Below are positions 15,829 to 23,812 of a DNA stretch of 47,947 nt, piece after piece. Each line of letters begins with the position of its first letter. Position 1 is the stretch's first letter. The notes beneath the pieces are model-generated. The model was not told the origin of the DNA and ran no database searches. It was given only the letters and a program-made list of their open reading frames with translations. Both the position numbers and the translations under genes were made by a program. The DNA is from an uncultured Oscillospiraceae bacterium (GTDB lineage Bacteria > Bacillota > Clostridia > Oscillospirales > Oscillospiraceae). The DNA lies in assembly GCA_934631005.1 (NCBI GenBank), contig CAKTXA010000018.1, positions 1-47,947 on the forward strand, written 5' to 3'.

Positions 15829-16635
15829 TCAGGCGGCGCAGGCGCCGTCCAGCCATTTTTTCTGTGCGCGGCGCCAGCGGCGGTAGATGATCCCGGCGAC
15901 CCAGGTGCGGGGCAGCAGCGCGCCGAGCGCGGACAGCGTGCGGTTTAGCCCGCCGGGGATATACGTGGCCCGGCCTGCCAGCGCGCGGTCGAGCGTTCGC
16001 CTTGCCACGCGCTCGAGTGGATTGGTCGTCACATCGCCCCAGAAGCCCTGCGCCTCGATGGCCGCAAGATTCTCCCGCGTTGTGACCATGCCCGCCGGGC
16101 AGAGCACCAGTGCATTCGCGTTCTGACCCTTCAGCTCCTGCCGCAGCGAGGTGGCAAAGTCCAGCAAAAACCGTTTGGACGCGGCGTAGGTCGCCTTGAG
16201 CGGCATGGGGAACATGGACGCTAGACTGGAGACGAACACCGCCGTAAAGCGCTTATCCGGGCGGCGGCGCTCAAGGATGGCGTGGGTGATGCGCAGCGTC
16301 CCGGCGTCGTTGAGCGTGACGATCTTCACAACGTGCTCGCGGTCACGCGAGAGAAAGCCACCCTCAAAATCCACGCCCGCGATGTTCAGCAGCATATCGA
16401 ACCGGAGACCGCGCTCATCAAATACTGCGAGCAGCGCGTCCACACTGGCGGGGTCCGTCAGATCGCACGCCTTTACGGTGACCGTCGCGTCAAACTGCCG
16501 CTCCAGCCCGGTCTGCACGCGGCGCAGCGCGTCCTCCTGCACATCGGTCAAAAACAGGCGCCAGCCGCGCTTGGCGCACTCTACCGCCATCGCGCGGCCA
16601 AGGCCGCCGGCTGCGCCGGTGATCAGAACATTCAT
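15829..16635 (-). CDS. Short-chain dehydrogenase/reductase
   Basis: 268 residues. The classical SDR marks are present: cofactor loop TGAAGGLG (residues 6-13), NIAG (near 92), catalytic SSLAS and YAASK (Tyr/Lys, near 147-172). It would act as an NAD(P)-dependent cytoplasmic oxidoreductase. The C-terminal 60 residues hold a hydrophobic stretch (NRTLSALGALLPRTWVAGII) that may dock to a membrane or lipid substrate, as in acyl-lipid or retinoid-type SDRs. Its start overlaps the stop of the upstream SDR by 4 bases (ATGA). Last gene of a five-gene operon that starts with padR. The substrate is unknown. Confidence 0.9.
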   Translation of the reverse strand: MNVLITGAAGGLGRAMAVECAKRGWRLFLTDVQEDALRRVQTGLERQFDATVTVKACDLTDPASVDALLAVFDERGLRFDMLLNIAGVDFEGGFLSRDREHVVKIVTLNDAGTLRITHAILERRRPDKRFTAVFVSSLASMFPMPLKATYAASKRFLLDFATSLRQELKGQNANALVLCPAGMVTTRENLAAIEAQGFWGDVTTNPLERVARRTLDRALAGRATYIPGGLNRTLSALGALLPRTWVAGIIYRRWRRAQKKWLDGACAA

Positions 16636-17492
16636 GCCGAGACCTCCTTTTCAAACGTGACGCCGCACAGCCGCTCGCTGAGCGCGAACAGGCAGTCGGC
16701 ATTGTGCGCGGTGACCTGTGCGCTGTATGCCTGCGGCCTGCACAGGTAGTAGTAGAGCTCGCGCGGCTCCTGCGCCGGGTCGCAGAGGAAGGCATAGGTC
16801 TGCGCGGGCACCTCAGGCTTCACGCCGCCGAGCTTGCGCAGCGACCAGATGAAATTGACCAGCCCGCCTGCGCCCTTATTGCCGATGTCCGTGCGCACAA
16901 GGCCGGGATCTACGGCGTAGGCGCGGATGCCAGACGCAGCATAGCGGTCGTTGAGGCCGCGGGCAAAGAGGATGTCGCAGAGCTTGGACTGCTTGTAGGC
17001 CGTCAGCGGGCCGTAGCGGTGGGTGAGCATCACATCGTCCCAGTGGACGCGCGCACCCCTGTGGGAGCGGCTGCTGGTCATAATGACGCGCCCGCCCGCG
17101 CTTTTGAGCAGCGGCAGCAGGTGATACGTCAGCAGAAATCCGGCCAGATAGTTGAGCGCGAACTGCTGCTCATAGCCGTCCTCGGTGGTCATGTAATAGC
17201 CGCGGGCGCAGCCGGCGTTGTTGATGAGCGCAAAGAGCCTGCCGCCGCAGTGTTTTGTAATGTAGCCGGTCAGCTCCGCGGCCACGCGGTCTACCTCGCG
17301 CAGCTGCATGAGATCGGTGGTAAAATAAACGGGATTTGCCTGCGGCGCGGCGGCGCGGATGGCCTCGACCGCCCGGTCGCAGTGCGCCGCACTGCGGCCG
17401 ACGCCGAGTACCTGAAAGCCGTTTTGCGCCAGCAGCTTCGCGCTCTCCAGCCCGATGCCGGAGGTCGCGCCCGTGATCACGACTGTGTTCAT
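16632..17492 (-). CDS. Short-chain dehydrogenase/reductase, retinol-dehydrogenase-like
   Basis: 286 residues, with TGATSGIG (residues 7-14), NNAG (112-115), SSRSHRG near 145 and YKQSK (the catalytic Tyr/Lys near 170). The pattern and length resemble the retinol dehydrogenase/WW-oxidoreductase group of SDRs, but in bacteria this similarity does not set a substrate. The start follows a clear AGGAGG site at 17497-17502. It is translationally coupled to the next SDR and comes 27 bases after a membrane protein gene in the same direction. The two SDRs may act in sequence on one lipid-like compound (inference). Confidence 0.9.
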   Translation of the reverse strand: MNTVVITGATSGIGLESAKLLAQNGFQVLGVGRSAAHCDRAVEAIRAAAPQANPVYFTTDLMQLREVDRVAAELTGYITKHCGGRLFALINNAGCARGYYMTTEDGYEQQFALNYLAGFLLTYHLLPLLKSAGGRVIMTSSRSHRGARVHWDDVMLTHRYGPLTAYKQSKLCDILFARGLNDRYAASGIRAYAVDPGLVRTDIGNKGAGGLVNFIWSLRKLGGVKPEVPAQTYAFLCDPAQEPRELYYYLCRPQAYSAQVTAHNADCLFALSERLCGVTFEKEVSA

Positions 17493-17519
17493 AAAATACC
17501 TCCTGTAAAAGTTGCGGGT

Positions 17520-18224
17520 TCACGCCGCGCGCAGGGTGGAGAATTTGCGGTATTGGCGGCGGTTGGTGCGGAAAAAGCCGCGGATGGTCAGCAGGACGAA
17601 GGCTTCCACGGCGATGTAATAGACGGGCAGGGCAATGCGCCACGCGCTCTGCGGCAGAGCGTAGCGGACGGGCGCGGCGTCGAGCAGGATGTAGATGAGA
17701 AGCCCTTCGCTCCCCGCCACGAGCGGGCGCAGCAGCGCCGCCCGGACGGCTACCAGCGCAACGTTCAGCACCAGCTTCGGCGCGTCCTTGGCGCGGCATT
17801 CCTCCGTCCCGATCGTCACAAAGCCGCAGAAGTAGACCGCGCCGTGGCAGAACAGAGAGATGTAGACATCACCGGGCGCGTGCGCGGCGAACAGCGGCCC
17901 GCCGGCAAGGATCATCGTCAGGTAGTAGAAGAAGCCGGCCATCAGCCCCGAGTAGGCCGCCCAGCTGTGCAGGCGCTTTCCGGACGTCAGCAGGATCACG
18001 GGGACGGCGAAATAGGCGACGGTGGAAAACTCCACCGGGAGCTTTACCTCGTGCAGGACAAACGGATAGACGACGCCGTAGCGCAGCAGGTTTCCGCCCA
18101 GCAGCACCGCGCACAGCGCGGTGAGCACGCGCCTGCGCAGCGCCGCGGGGGACTTGCAGAGGTGATAGGCGAGGACGTTGATGCAGCCGAACAGGACAAG
18201 AGCGACTGCGTTGAGACCGTACAT
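17520..18224 (-). CDS. Multi-pass membrane protein, YwaF/TIGR02206-like
   Basis: 234 residues with about seven predicted membrane helices spread over the whole length (for example VALVLFGCINVLAYHL, VPVILLTSGK, YLTMILAGGPLF, VALVAVRAALLRPL). The even spacing and length resemble the YwaF/TIGR02206 group, but no motif settles this and no function is known for that group. A GAGGTG site precedes the ATG at 18222-18224. It lies 12 bases after the HAAS-domain gene and 27 before the first SDR, within one operon. Confidence 0.65.
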   Translation of the reverse strand: MYGLNAVALVLFGCINVLAYHLCKSPAALRRRVLTALCAVLLGGNLLRYGVVYPFVLHEVKLPVEFSTVAYFAVPVILLTSGKRLHSWAAYSGLMAGFFYYLTMILAGGPLFAAHAPGDVYISLFCHGAVYFCGFVTIGTEECRAKDAPKLVLNVALVAVRAALLRPLVAGSEGLLIYILLDAAPVRYALPQSAWRIALPVYYIAVEAFVLLTIRGFFRTNRRQYRKFSTLRAA

Positions 18225-18236
18225 GACGCTGTCACC

Positions 18237-18959
18237 TCAGCCTGCGAACCAGCCCCACACGTGCCAGAACTGGAACGATCCGGCGGACAGGGCGCACACG
18301 ACATACGACAGCACGAAGCAGACCGCGAACAGCGCCAGCGCGATGAGCGCCAGACGGCGCAGACGGCGTCTGGCTTTGGCGGAGGCTTGCGGCGCCATCG
18401 GCAGCGGCGGGAGCGTCGCCGCGCCATAGCACGGCGCGAGCATATTCTGGTGGAAGCGGCCGTAGGCGCGGAGGAGCTGCCGGAAGAACGAGAAGAACCA
18501 GACACATCCGGCGACGGACAGCGCGCAAAGAGCCAGCAAACTCAGCCCGAGGATCGCGCCGCACCAGTAGGGCATTGTGGGCAGGGCGACGAAGGGCAGG
18601 CTGGTGATATTCGCGATCAGGCACACGCCGACAGCGCCGAAGCTGACGACGCACGCGGCCAGCACGATGCCGAAGGCCAGCAGCAAAATCGCGAACAGGC
18701 CGAAAAACACATCGACCCAGCCGAGCCACAGCCACGTCAGCGCGGCGGAGCGGCGCTTTGTGCCCTGCGGTGCGGGGTCAAACTGCGCGGCCAGCTCCGC
18801 GGGGCTGCCGAGCCGGGCGGCGATCTCCTCTTCGGAGTAGCCGTCGGCGAGCTTAAAGGCGAAGTGCTGCTCGTATTCCTCCAGCACGTCGGCGGCGTCG
18901 GCGATATTTCTCTTATGCAGCTCCGCGGCGAGCTGCGTCATAAATTCAAGCTTTGTCAT
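18237..18959 (-). CDS. HAAS/DUF1700 domain membrane protein
   Basis: 240 residues from the ATG at 18957-18959, which overlaps the end of padR by 14 bases. Residues 1-62 are a HAAS domain (MTKLEFMTQLAAELHK, then YSEEEIAARLGSPAELAAQF), a short helical module almost always found next to PadR regulators. The rest is a set of four or five membrane helices with two glycine-rich hairpins. PadR-HAAS pairs are thought to sense or adjust the cell envelope, the HAAS protein acting as a membrane partner of the repressor (family inference). Cotranscribed with padR. Confidence 0.88.
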   Translation of the reverse strand: MTKLEFMTQLAAELHKRNIADAADVLEEYEQHFAFKLADGYSEEEIAARLGSPAELAAQFDPAPQGTKRRSAALTWLWLGWVDVFFGLFAILLLAFGIVLAACVVSFGAVGVCLIANITSLPFVALPTMPYWCGAILGLSLLALCALSVAGCVWFFSFFRQLLRAYGRFHQNMLAPCYGAATLPPLPMAPQASAKARRRLRRLALIALALFAVCFVLSYVVCALSAGSFQFWHVWGWFAG

Positions 18960-19272
18960 GGTTCTCATCCTCCAATAATGTTCTGACAGACTGGGCAAAT
19001 TGCAGATATTCGGCGCGGTCGGACTGGTACGTCTCGCGGCCGAGCTGCGTGAGCTGATAGTATTTGCGCGGCGGGCCGCCGCTCTCCTCCTGCAAGTAGG
19101 TGGTGAGCAGGCCGTCGGCCTTCAGCTTGCGCAGGATCGGATAGACCGTACCGTCGGCGATGTCGATGTGGCCGGAGAGGTAATCGGAAATCTCATATCC
19201 ATAGCAGTCGCGCCGGTGCAGCAGCGCCAGCACACAAAGCTCCAGCACACCTTTTTTATACTGTGTGTTCAT
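18946..19272 (-). CDS. PadR family transcriptional regulator
   Basis: 108 residues, with the typical start MNTQYKKGVLELCVLALL, the winged helix (YGYEISDYL, then GTVYPILRKLKADGLL) and a wing ending in GGPPRKYYQLT. The short size is the class-2 PadR form, which has a single C-terminal dimerisation helix. It leads an operon of padR, a HAAS protein, a membrane protein and two SDRs, which it probably represses. The ligand or signal is not known. A GGAGCG site precedes the ATG. Confidence 0.93.
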   Translation of the reverse strand: MNTQYKKGVLELCVLALLHRRDCYGYEISDYLSGHIDIADGTVYPILRKLKADGLLTTYLQEESGGPPRKYYQLTQLGRETYQSDRAEYLQFAQSVRTLLEDENHDKA

Positions 19273-19309
19273 GGAACGCTCCTTTCACGTTTTAATCTTA
19301 CACTACTGT

Positions 19310-19337
19310 ATTATATTCACTAGTTCCGAAATGCCAA
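19310..19337 (-). promoter_or_regulatory. Promoter of the padR operon
   Basis: On the minus strand TTGGCA (19332-19337), a 16-base spacer, TATAAT (19310-19315). Around the -10 box are ACTAGT and GTAGTG half-sites that may form the PadR operator. Confidence 0.6.
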
Positions 19338-19367
19338 TAGTGAATTTGCAAAAAAGCAAAAAATTTT

Positions 19368-19391
19368 CGCCGGACGAAAAATCGTCCGGCG
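19368..19391. other. Hairpin between the divergent padR and XRE genes
   Basis: A perfect 10-bp stem (CGCCGGACGA / TCGTCCGGCG) with an AAAA loop. On the minus strand it is followed by AAAATTTTTT, so it could act as a weak terminator of leftward readthrough into padR. Confidence 0.5.
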
Positions 19392-19525
19392 CATGCTTTT
19401 GGGATGCGCGGCGGGGGCAGGCTGGCGGCATACCGGAATATCGGCGGGAAAAGACGAAAAACCGGCGTGTCGGGGTGTGGAATATTTTGTATGCTTACAG
19501 TGCTGCACGAAAGGAAGCGAATAGG

Positions 19526-19852
19526 ATGGAACAATACAATCATTTGGCGGAAAACCTGCGGCTTTATCAGCAGATGCGGGACGAGACGCTGGCTGAGTTC
19601 TCGGCAGAGCTGGGCATTGCGCGCTCGACGCTGCAGTCCATTTTGATCGACGGCAACACCACGGTCGACACGCTGATCCGCCTGCACAACTCCATGCACC
19701 TGTCGCTGGATGAGCTGGTATTTGGCGAGCACACCGACGGCGCGAGCACCGCCGACATCTTCGCCGCCCAACGCTGGTTTGCCGAGCTGCCGCCCGAAAA
19801 GCAGAATCAGGTCATGTTCCACCTGAACGCGCTGTATAACATGACGCGGTAA
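19526..19852 (+). CDS. XRE family helix-turn-helix regulator
   Basis: 108 residues from the ATG at 19526, with an AAAGGAAG site upstream. Residues 8-60 form a Cro/C1-type HTH (ETLAEFSAELGIARSTLQSI, then TTVDTLIRLHNSMHLSLDEL). The C-terminal 40 residues are a small helical tail (FAELPPEKQNQVMFHLNALY). It resembles the XRE gene at 45.1-45.5 kb in size and HTH logic (EFSxELGIxRSxLQ), so the two may be paralogues. Its target is unknown. It is divergent from padR. Confidence 0.85.
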   Translation: MEQYNHLAENLRLYQQMRDETLAEFSAELGIARSTLQSILIDGNTTVDTLIRLHNSMHLSLDELVFGEHTDGASTADIFAAQRWFAELPPEKQNQVMFHLNALYNMTR

Positions 19853-19973
19853 GAGAACGCCCTATCGACAAGACTGCCGAAACAGCAGCCAAAGCACTGC
19901 TGCACGCATTTTTAGGACACATCGTGGCTCCTACATTGGCAGGCAGCAGCTATTTTTGCACGCACCGCAGAAT

Positions 19974-20219
19974 GGCAGGCACCCCATACCTTCCCCTCGG
20001 GGAAGGTGGCGAGCGAAGCGAGCCGGATGAGGGCCGGGGAGCATTTGCGATTTGCTTTGCATGCCCAGCTAAACGCAGCTGCTCCCCGACCCTCATCAGT
20101 CTGCTCCGCTGCGCTCCGCAGACAGCTTCCCCGAGGGGAAGCCAAGGGGCCTCCAGCGAATCGGCACTGCTCAAAAAGAACGATATTGCGCACCAACGGG
20201 CGGACAGAGTCGTCCGCCC
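19974..20219. repeat. Interspersed non-coding element, copy B, core without the long terminal repeats
   Basis: The 600-base gap 19853-20453 contains this copy. It shows CCTTCCCCTCGGGGAAGG, GGATGAGGGCCGGGGAGCA, TGCTCCCCGACCCTCATC and CTTCCCCGAGGGGAAGCC, then the shared tail ending near AACGATATTGCGCACCAACG. The 35-base TIRs of copy A are missing; a short hairpin GGGCGGAC/GTCCGCCC stands at the right end. Same orientation as the 31.3-kb copy. Confidence 0.85.
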
Positions 20220-20250
20220 TGCGGCCTGATAGGGACTGCGCTGAATGAAA

Positions 20251-20284
20251 GGAACCTCCGGGGTTGGCCGGAGGTTCCTTTTTG
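20251..20284 (+). terminator. Strong rightward terminator beyond repeat B
   Basis: GGAACCTCCG and CGGAGGTTCC enclose a GGGTTGGC loop and are followed by TTTTT. The nearest rightward gene (XRE) ends about 400 bases upstream, so the repeat lies between gene end and terminator and may be transcribed. Confidence 0.85.
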
Positions 20285-20453
20285 CACGCGCCCGCAGAAT
20301 GGAAGAATGAAAACGAAAAGGAGAGGGCGGGCGCAGGGTGCACAGGTCAGATAGACTTGCGATGTATCGCCTATAGCACTACTATATACTACTTTGCCGC
20401 AGAAATCAATATGGAAGGATATAATATACTATAATTTTCTGCGGGGTGATCGT

Positions 20454-20630
20454 GTGAGACCGTTAAAGGAAAAGATCAGTATAACCATCGACTCCGACCT
20501 GTTGGAGCTGGTGCGGGAGGAAGCGGAGAATGACGACCGCTCTGTTTCGCAGTTTATCAATCTGGTGCTGAAGAAATACATCGTCGAAAAACGGCAAAGA
20601 GAAGCGCCGGAAACGAAAGAAAAACCGTAA
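20454..20630 (+). CDS. Small ribbon-helix-helix DNA-binding protein
   Basis: 58 residues from the GTG at 20454, chosen because GGGGTGATC lies just upstream; the longer reading from a TTG at 20394 has no ribosome site and would add residues unlike the family. The sequence KISITIDSDLLELV then VSQFINLVLKKYI matches the strand-helix-helix of CopG/Arc-type repressors, which bind DNA as dimers through the beta-ribbon. No toxin gene is adjacent, so an antitoxin role is not supported. It overlaps the terminator shared with ribF. Confidence 0.7.
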   Translation: MRPLKEKISITIDSDLLELVREEAENDDRSVSQFINLVLKKYIVEKRQREAPETKEKP

Positions 20631-20657
20631 AACGCAGTGCGTTTTACGGTTTTTTTG
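20621..20657. terminator. Bidirectional terminator between the RHH gene and ribF
   Basis: AAAACCGTAAAACGCA pairs with TGCGTTTTACGGTTTT, with A-rich and T-rich flanks on both sides. It closes both the RHH gene and the long translation operon that ends with ribF. Confidence 0.88.
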
Positions 20658-21549
20658 TTTCAAAATATCGGACGGTCGCGTCGCGGTCAGCCGCGATCTG
20701 CGCGGCGAGCGCGTCCATGGACGAAAACGTCTGCTCCGGGCGGAGGAAGTGATACAGCCACACCGCGAGGGGCTGACCGTACAGGTCGCCGTCAAAGCCG
20801 CACAGGTGCGCCTCCAAAATCGGCGCGGGCAGGCTGCCCGCCGTGGGGTGCACGCCGATGTTCACGACCGCCGGGAAAAGCGACCCGCCGGCTAGCTGCG
20901 CCTGCGCGCAGTACACGCCGCGCGGCGGCACGAGCACGCCCGCGGGGAAGGGGAGGTTCGCCGTGGGAAAGCCGATGGGCCCGCCGCGGTGCGCGCCGTG
21001 CGCGACCACCCCGGAGAGCAGCTGCGCGTGGCCGAGCAGCCGCCGCGCCGCGTCGAGCTCGCCCGCCTGCAAAAGCGCGCGGATGCGCGTGGAGCTGACG
21101 GCAGCGCCGTCCAGCACGACCTTTTCGATGATGTCGCAGCCGACACCGCGCGCGGCGCAAAAATCGCGCAGACGCTCCGCCGTACCCTCGCCGCGGAAGC
21201 CGAAGCGGTGATCCGCGCCGCACACAACGTGCACTGCGCCGAGCTCGCCGAGCAGCAGCCGCTCAATGTAGTCCTGCCACGAAAGGTGCATCAGATCGCG
21301 GTCAAAATGGCGGACGAGCACCTCGTCCATGCCGTACAGCTGCCGCATGAGCCGCGCGCGGTCGCCGGGCGCGCTGATCAGCGCGACGGGCGCGCCGGAG
21401 ATGACCTGCGCCGGGGGCGCGTCGAATGTCAGCGCCGCCGCCTGCGCGCCGAGCCGGTCGGCCAGCGCCCGTGTGCGGCGCAAAAGCGCGCCGTGGCCGA
21501 TGTGCGCGCCGTCAAAAAAGCCGAGCGCGAGCACGCGTTTTGTCTGCAA
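20644..21549 (-). CDS. ribF: Bifunctional riboflavin kinase/FAD synthetase
   Basis: 301 residues. Residues 1-180 are the FAD synthetase (nucleotidyl transferase) domain with GFFDGAHIGH; residues 180-300 the riboflavin kinase domain (GPIGFPTANLPFP). The enzyme makes FMN from riboflavin with ATP, then FAD from FMN. The start is TTG at 21547-21549, one base after the truB stop. A GAGGTGAAG site inside the end of truB, about 7 bases upstream, supports it. The TTG start and tight spacing suggest translational coupling. Last gene of the nusA/infB operon. Confidence 0.95.
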   Translation of the reverse strand: MQTKRVLALGFFDGAHIGHGALLRRTRALADRLGAQAAALTFDAPPAQVISGAPVALISAPGDRARLMRQLYGMDEVLVRHFDRDLMHLSWQDYIERLLLGELGAVHVVCGADHRFGFRGEGTAERLRDFCAARGVGCDIIEKVVLDGAAVSSTRIRALLQAGELDAARRLLGHAQLLSGVVAHGAHRGGPIGFPTANLPFPAGVLVPPRGVYCAQAQLAGGSLFPAVVNIGVHPTAGSLPAPILEAHLCGFDGDLYGQPLAVWLYHFLRPEQTFSSMDALAAQIAADRDATVRYFETKKP

Positions 21550-21550
21550 C

Positions 21551-22429
21551 CTACTTCACCTCAAAAAAGCTCTTGACCGTGTGCAGCACGCCGCCCTCGC
21601 AGCGTGCCAGCGCCAGAAATTCGCCCGTCTGCGTATACACACGGCACAGGCCGCTTGCAAAAGACCGGTCGGTGACGTCCGCGCCGTTGCGGATGCGCGC
21701 CGCCTGCCCCAGCGTGACGATGTATGCCGGATGCGCCGCGAACAGCGCGTCCACGGGCATGAGCAGCTCCTGCGGATCATGCTCCCGCGCAAAGGCGAGA
21801 AGCTGTTCCATCGTGATCGCCTGCGACAGGTCAAACGCGCCCGCGCGCGTGCGCCGCAGCGTCTGCATACACCCGCCGCAGCCGAGCATCTGCCCGATGT
21901 CATGGCAGAGCGTGCGCACATATGTGCCCTTGGAGCAGTGCACGCGCAGCGTCCACAGATCGTCCGCGCCGTCCAGGATCTCCAGCGCGTGCACGGTGAT
22001 CGTGCGCGCGGGGCGCTCGACCTCCTTGCCGCGGCGTGCCAGCTCGTAGAGCTTTTTGCCGCCGATCTTTACGGCGGAGTACATCGGCGGGATCTGCTCG
22101 ATCTCGCCGGTAAAGCGCACGAGCGCCGCTTCGAGCGCTTCGCGCGTCACGCCGACCGTCTGCTGCGAGAGGATATTGCCGCACGCGTCCTGTGTGTCGG
22201 TCACGACGCCGAGCCGCAGCTGCGCGATATATTCCTTATCCGCCGATTCCAAAAACTGCGCCGCGCGCGTGGCGCGGCCCACAAAAATGGGCAAAACGCC
22301 CGTCGCCATCGGGTCGAGCGTGCCGCCGTGGCCCACGCGCTTTTCGTGAAACACGCCGCGCAGCTTCGCCGCCACGTCCTGACTCGTCCATCCGGCGGGC
22401 TTGTCCATGACCAGAATTCCGTTTGCCAT
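21551..22429 (-). CDS. truB: tRNA pseudouridine(55) synthase
   Basis: 292 residues from the ATG at 22427-22429; a TTG at 22436-22438 overlapping the upstream stop is also possible. The family pattern is clear: GILVMDKPAGWTSQDVA, then the catalytic motif GHGGTLDPMATGVLPI (Asp nucleophile), and KGTYVRTLCHDIG. The C-terminal PUA-like end (GQAARIRNG onward) is present. It modifies U55 in the T-loop of tRNAs. Between nrnA and ribF, as in other Firmicutes. Confidence 0.95.
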   Translation of the reverse strand: MANGILVMDKPAGWTSQDVAAKLRGVFHEKRVGHGGTLDPMATGVLPIFVGRATRAAQFLESADKEYIAQLRLGVVTDTQDACGNILSQQTVGVTREALEAALVRFTGEIEQIPPMYSAVKIGGKKLYELARRGKEVERPARTITVHALEILDGADDLWTLRVHCSKGTYVRTLCHDIGQMLGCGGCMQTLRRTRAGAFDLSQAITMEQLLAFAREHDPQELLMPVDALFAAHPAYIVTLGQAARIRNGADVTDRSFASGLCRVYTQTGEFLALARCEGGVLHTVKSFFEVK

Positions 22430-22434
22430 ACTGT

Positions 22435-23385
22435 TCAAAGCGCTACGCCGCTGCGGCGCAGGACATCCAGGATCGCGGCCTTCGCCGCGTCAATGCCGCC
22501 CGCGACCGAGCAGCCCGCCGCCGCGGCGTGACCGCCGCCGCCAAGCTCGCTGCAAAGCGCCGCCGCGTCATAGGCGGGGCCGGTGCGGAGCGAAATTTTA
22601 CCCATGCCGCCCTCGACCTCGCGGATCATCACGCCGATCTCCACGCCCTCGATGGAGCGGGCGAAGCCGGAGATGGAGTCGATGTCGTCCTCGCTGATAT
22701 GCAGCTGCGTGAGCCACGCCTTCGGCAGCGTGCAGATGCCGACCATGCCGTTTGCGTACAGCTCCACGCTGCCGGTCAGCCGCGCCTCCAGCTGCAGGCG
22801 GGCAAAGCTCTTGGTGTCGAAAAACAGCTTGTTGATCGGCGCGATGTTCGCGCCGCAGTCGATCAGCTGCGCCGCCACGCGCAGGGTGTTGCCGGTGACG
22901 TTGGAGTAGCGGAAGCAGCCGGTGTCGGTGGAGATGGCGATATACAGCGCGTCCGCGATCGCGCGGTCAGGCTGCACGCCGAGCTCACAGAGCAGGCCGA
23001 AGATGATCTCGCCGCACGCGGCGCGGTCAGCCTCCAGCAGGCACCGCTCGGCGGTGAGCGAGTGGCTGCCGTGGTGGTCGATGGCCAGCCGGATGCGCCC
23101 GGCGGTATCCTCCGCGCCGAACGGCAGCAGATTGTCCGCCGCCAGATCCACGCTGATGAGCGTATCGTCCGGGCGGATGCCGCCGCGCGTCAGCTCCGCG
23201 AGATAGGGGGCAAAGCGGGCGGTGAACTGCGGGTTATCGTACACAGCCGCTGTTTTGCCGAGCGCGCGCAGCGCGCGGCACAGCGCGATGGCACAGCCGC
23301 AGGTGTCGCCGTCAGGGCGGCGGTGGGTCAGGATGAGGTAGCCGTCGTGCGCCTTTAAGAACGCGGCGGCTTCACTGCGCGTCAT
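22435..23385 (-). CDS. nrnA: DHH/DHHA1 phosphoesterase (NrnA-type oligoribonuclease/pAp phosphatase)
   Basis: 316 residues from the ATG at 23383-23385, favoured over the ATG at 23403 because GGTGAGG sits just before it. The DHH domain shows the metal-binding motifs HRRPDGDT (near 20), SVDLAA (near 85) and AIDHHGS (near 106). The DHHA1 domain ends with the GGGGHAAAAG substrate-binding loop. NrnA degrades very short RNAs and pAp, recycling nucleotides in the cytoplasm. The start lies within the end of rbfA (14-base overlap). Confidence 0.92.
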   Translation of the reverse strand: MTRSEAAAFLKAHDGYLILTHRRPDGDTCGCAIALCRALRALGKTAAVYDNPQFTARFAPYLAELTRGGIRPDDTLISVDLAADNLLPFGAEDTAGRIRLAIDHHGSHSLTAERCLLEADRAACGEIIFGLLCELGVQPDRAIADALYIAISTDTGCFRYSNVTGNTLRVAAQLIDCGANIAPINKLFFDTKSFARLQLEARLTGSVELYANGMVGICTLPKAWLTQLHISEDDIDSISGFARSIEGVEIGVMIREVEGGMGKISLRTGPAYDAAALCSELGGGGHAAAAGCSVAGGIDAAKAAILDVLRRSGVAL

Positions 23386-23749
23386 GGCCCTCACCGTCCT
23401 CATCGTCTTTGGAAATGTTGAGCTTGCTCAAAAGGTCATACATATGCGCGCCGTATTTGAGCGAGTCGTCCTCCTCCAGGACGAGCTCGGGCGTATAGCG
23501 CAGCTGCAGCCGCGCGCCCAGCTCCCGCCGCAGCCAGCCGCCCGCAGAGCGAAGCCCCCGCATGGCGTCCTTGCTGTGCGCCTCGTCGAGCACGCTGATA
23601 TAGACCCTGGCATAGCGCAGGTCGGGCGTGGTGTCCACGCGGGTGATGGAGATCATCGTCTGCACGCGCGGGTCCTTGAGCTGCCGGATCAGCTCCGCCA
23701 GCTCCCGCTGGATCTCCTCATTGATCCGACCGATTCGATTGGAAGCCAT
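23372..23749 (-). CDS. rbfA: Ribosome-binding factor A
   Basis: 125 residues, with the KH-like fold pattern of RbfA: RIGRINEEIQRELAELI, then DPRVQTMISITRVDTTPDL and YARVYISVLD. It helps the final maturation of the 30S subunit, at the 5' end of 16S rRNA. The start follows AAGGAGG. The C-terminus is acidic (ISKDDEDGEGHDAQ). It follows infB after a strong hairpin. Confidence 0.95.
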   Translation of the reverse strand: MASNRIGRINEEIQRELAELIRQLKDPRVQTMISITRVDTTPDLRYARVYISVLDEAHSKDAMRGLRSAGGWLRRELGARLQLRYTPELVLEEDDSLKYGAHMYDLLSKLNISKDDEDGEGHDAQ

Positions 23750-23778
23750 AGTACCTCCTTGTGGTCAAAAACGTCAGG

Positions 23779-23803
23779 TGCTGTGCCGCGGAGCGGCACA
23801 GCA
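23779..23803 (-). other. Intercistronic hairpin between infB and rbfA
   Basis: An 11-bp perfect stem (TGCTGTGCCGC / GCGGCACAGCA) with a 3-base loop, in the 63-base gap. On the coding strand the T run begins only 7 bases after the stem, so it is a poor terminator. It could be an RNA-processing or partial termination site that lowers the downstream genes. Confidence 0.55.
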
Positions 23804-23812
23804 GCTGTTTTT

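Noticed and set aside
19925..20230. Small open frames of about 70-100 residues inside repeat copies (also at 13.8, 31.4 and 44.9 kb)
   Set aside because: The frames differ among copies, run through palindromes and have no ribosome site, so the element is treated as non-coding.
20454..20630. Ribbon-helix-helix protein as an antitoxin
   Set aside because: No toxin-like gene lies next to it; the neighbour is a terminator and ribF.
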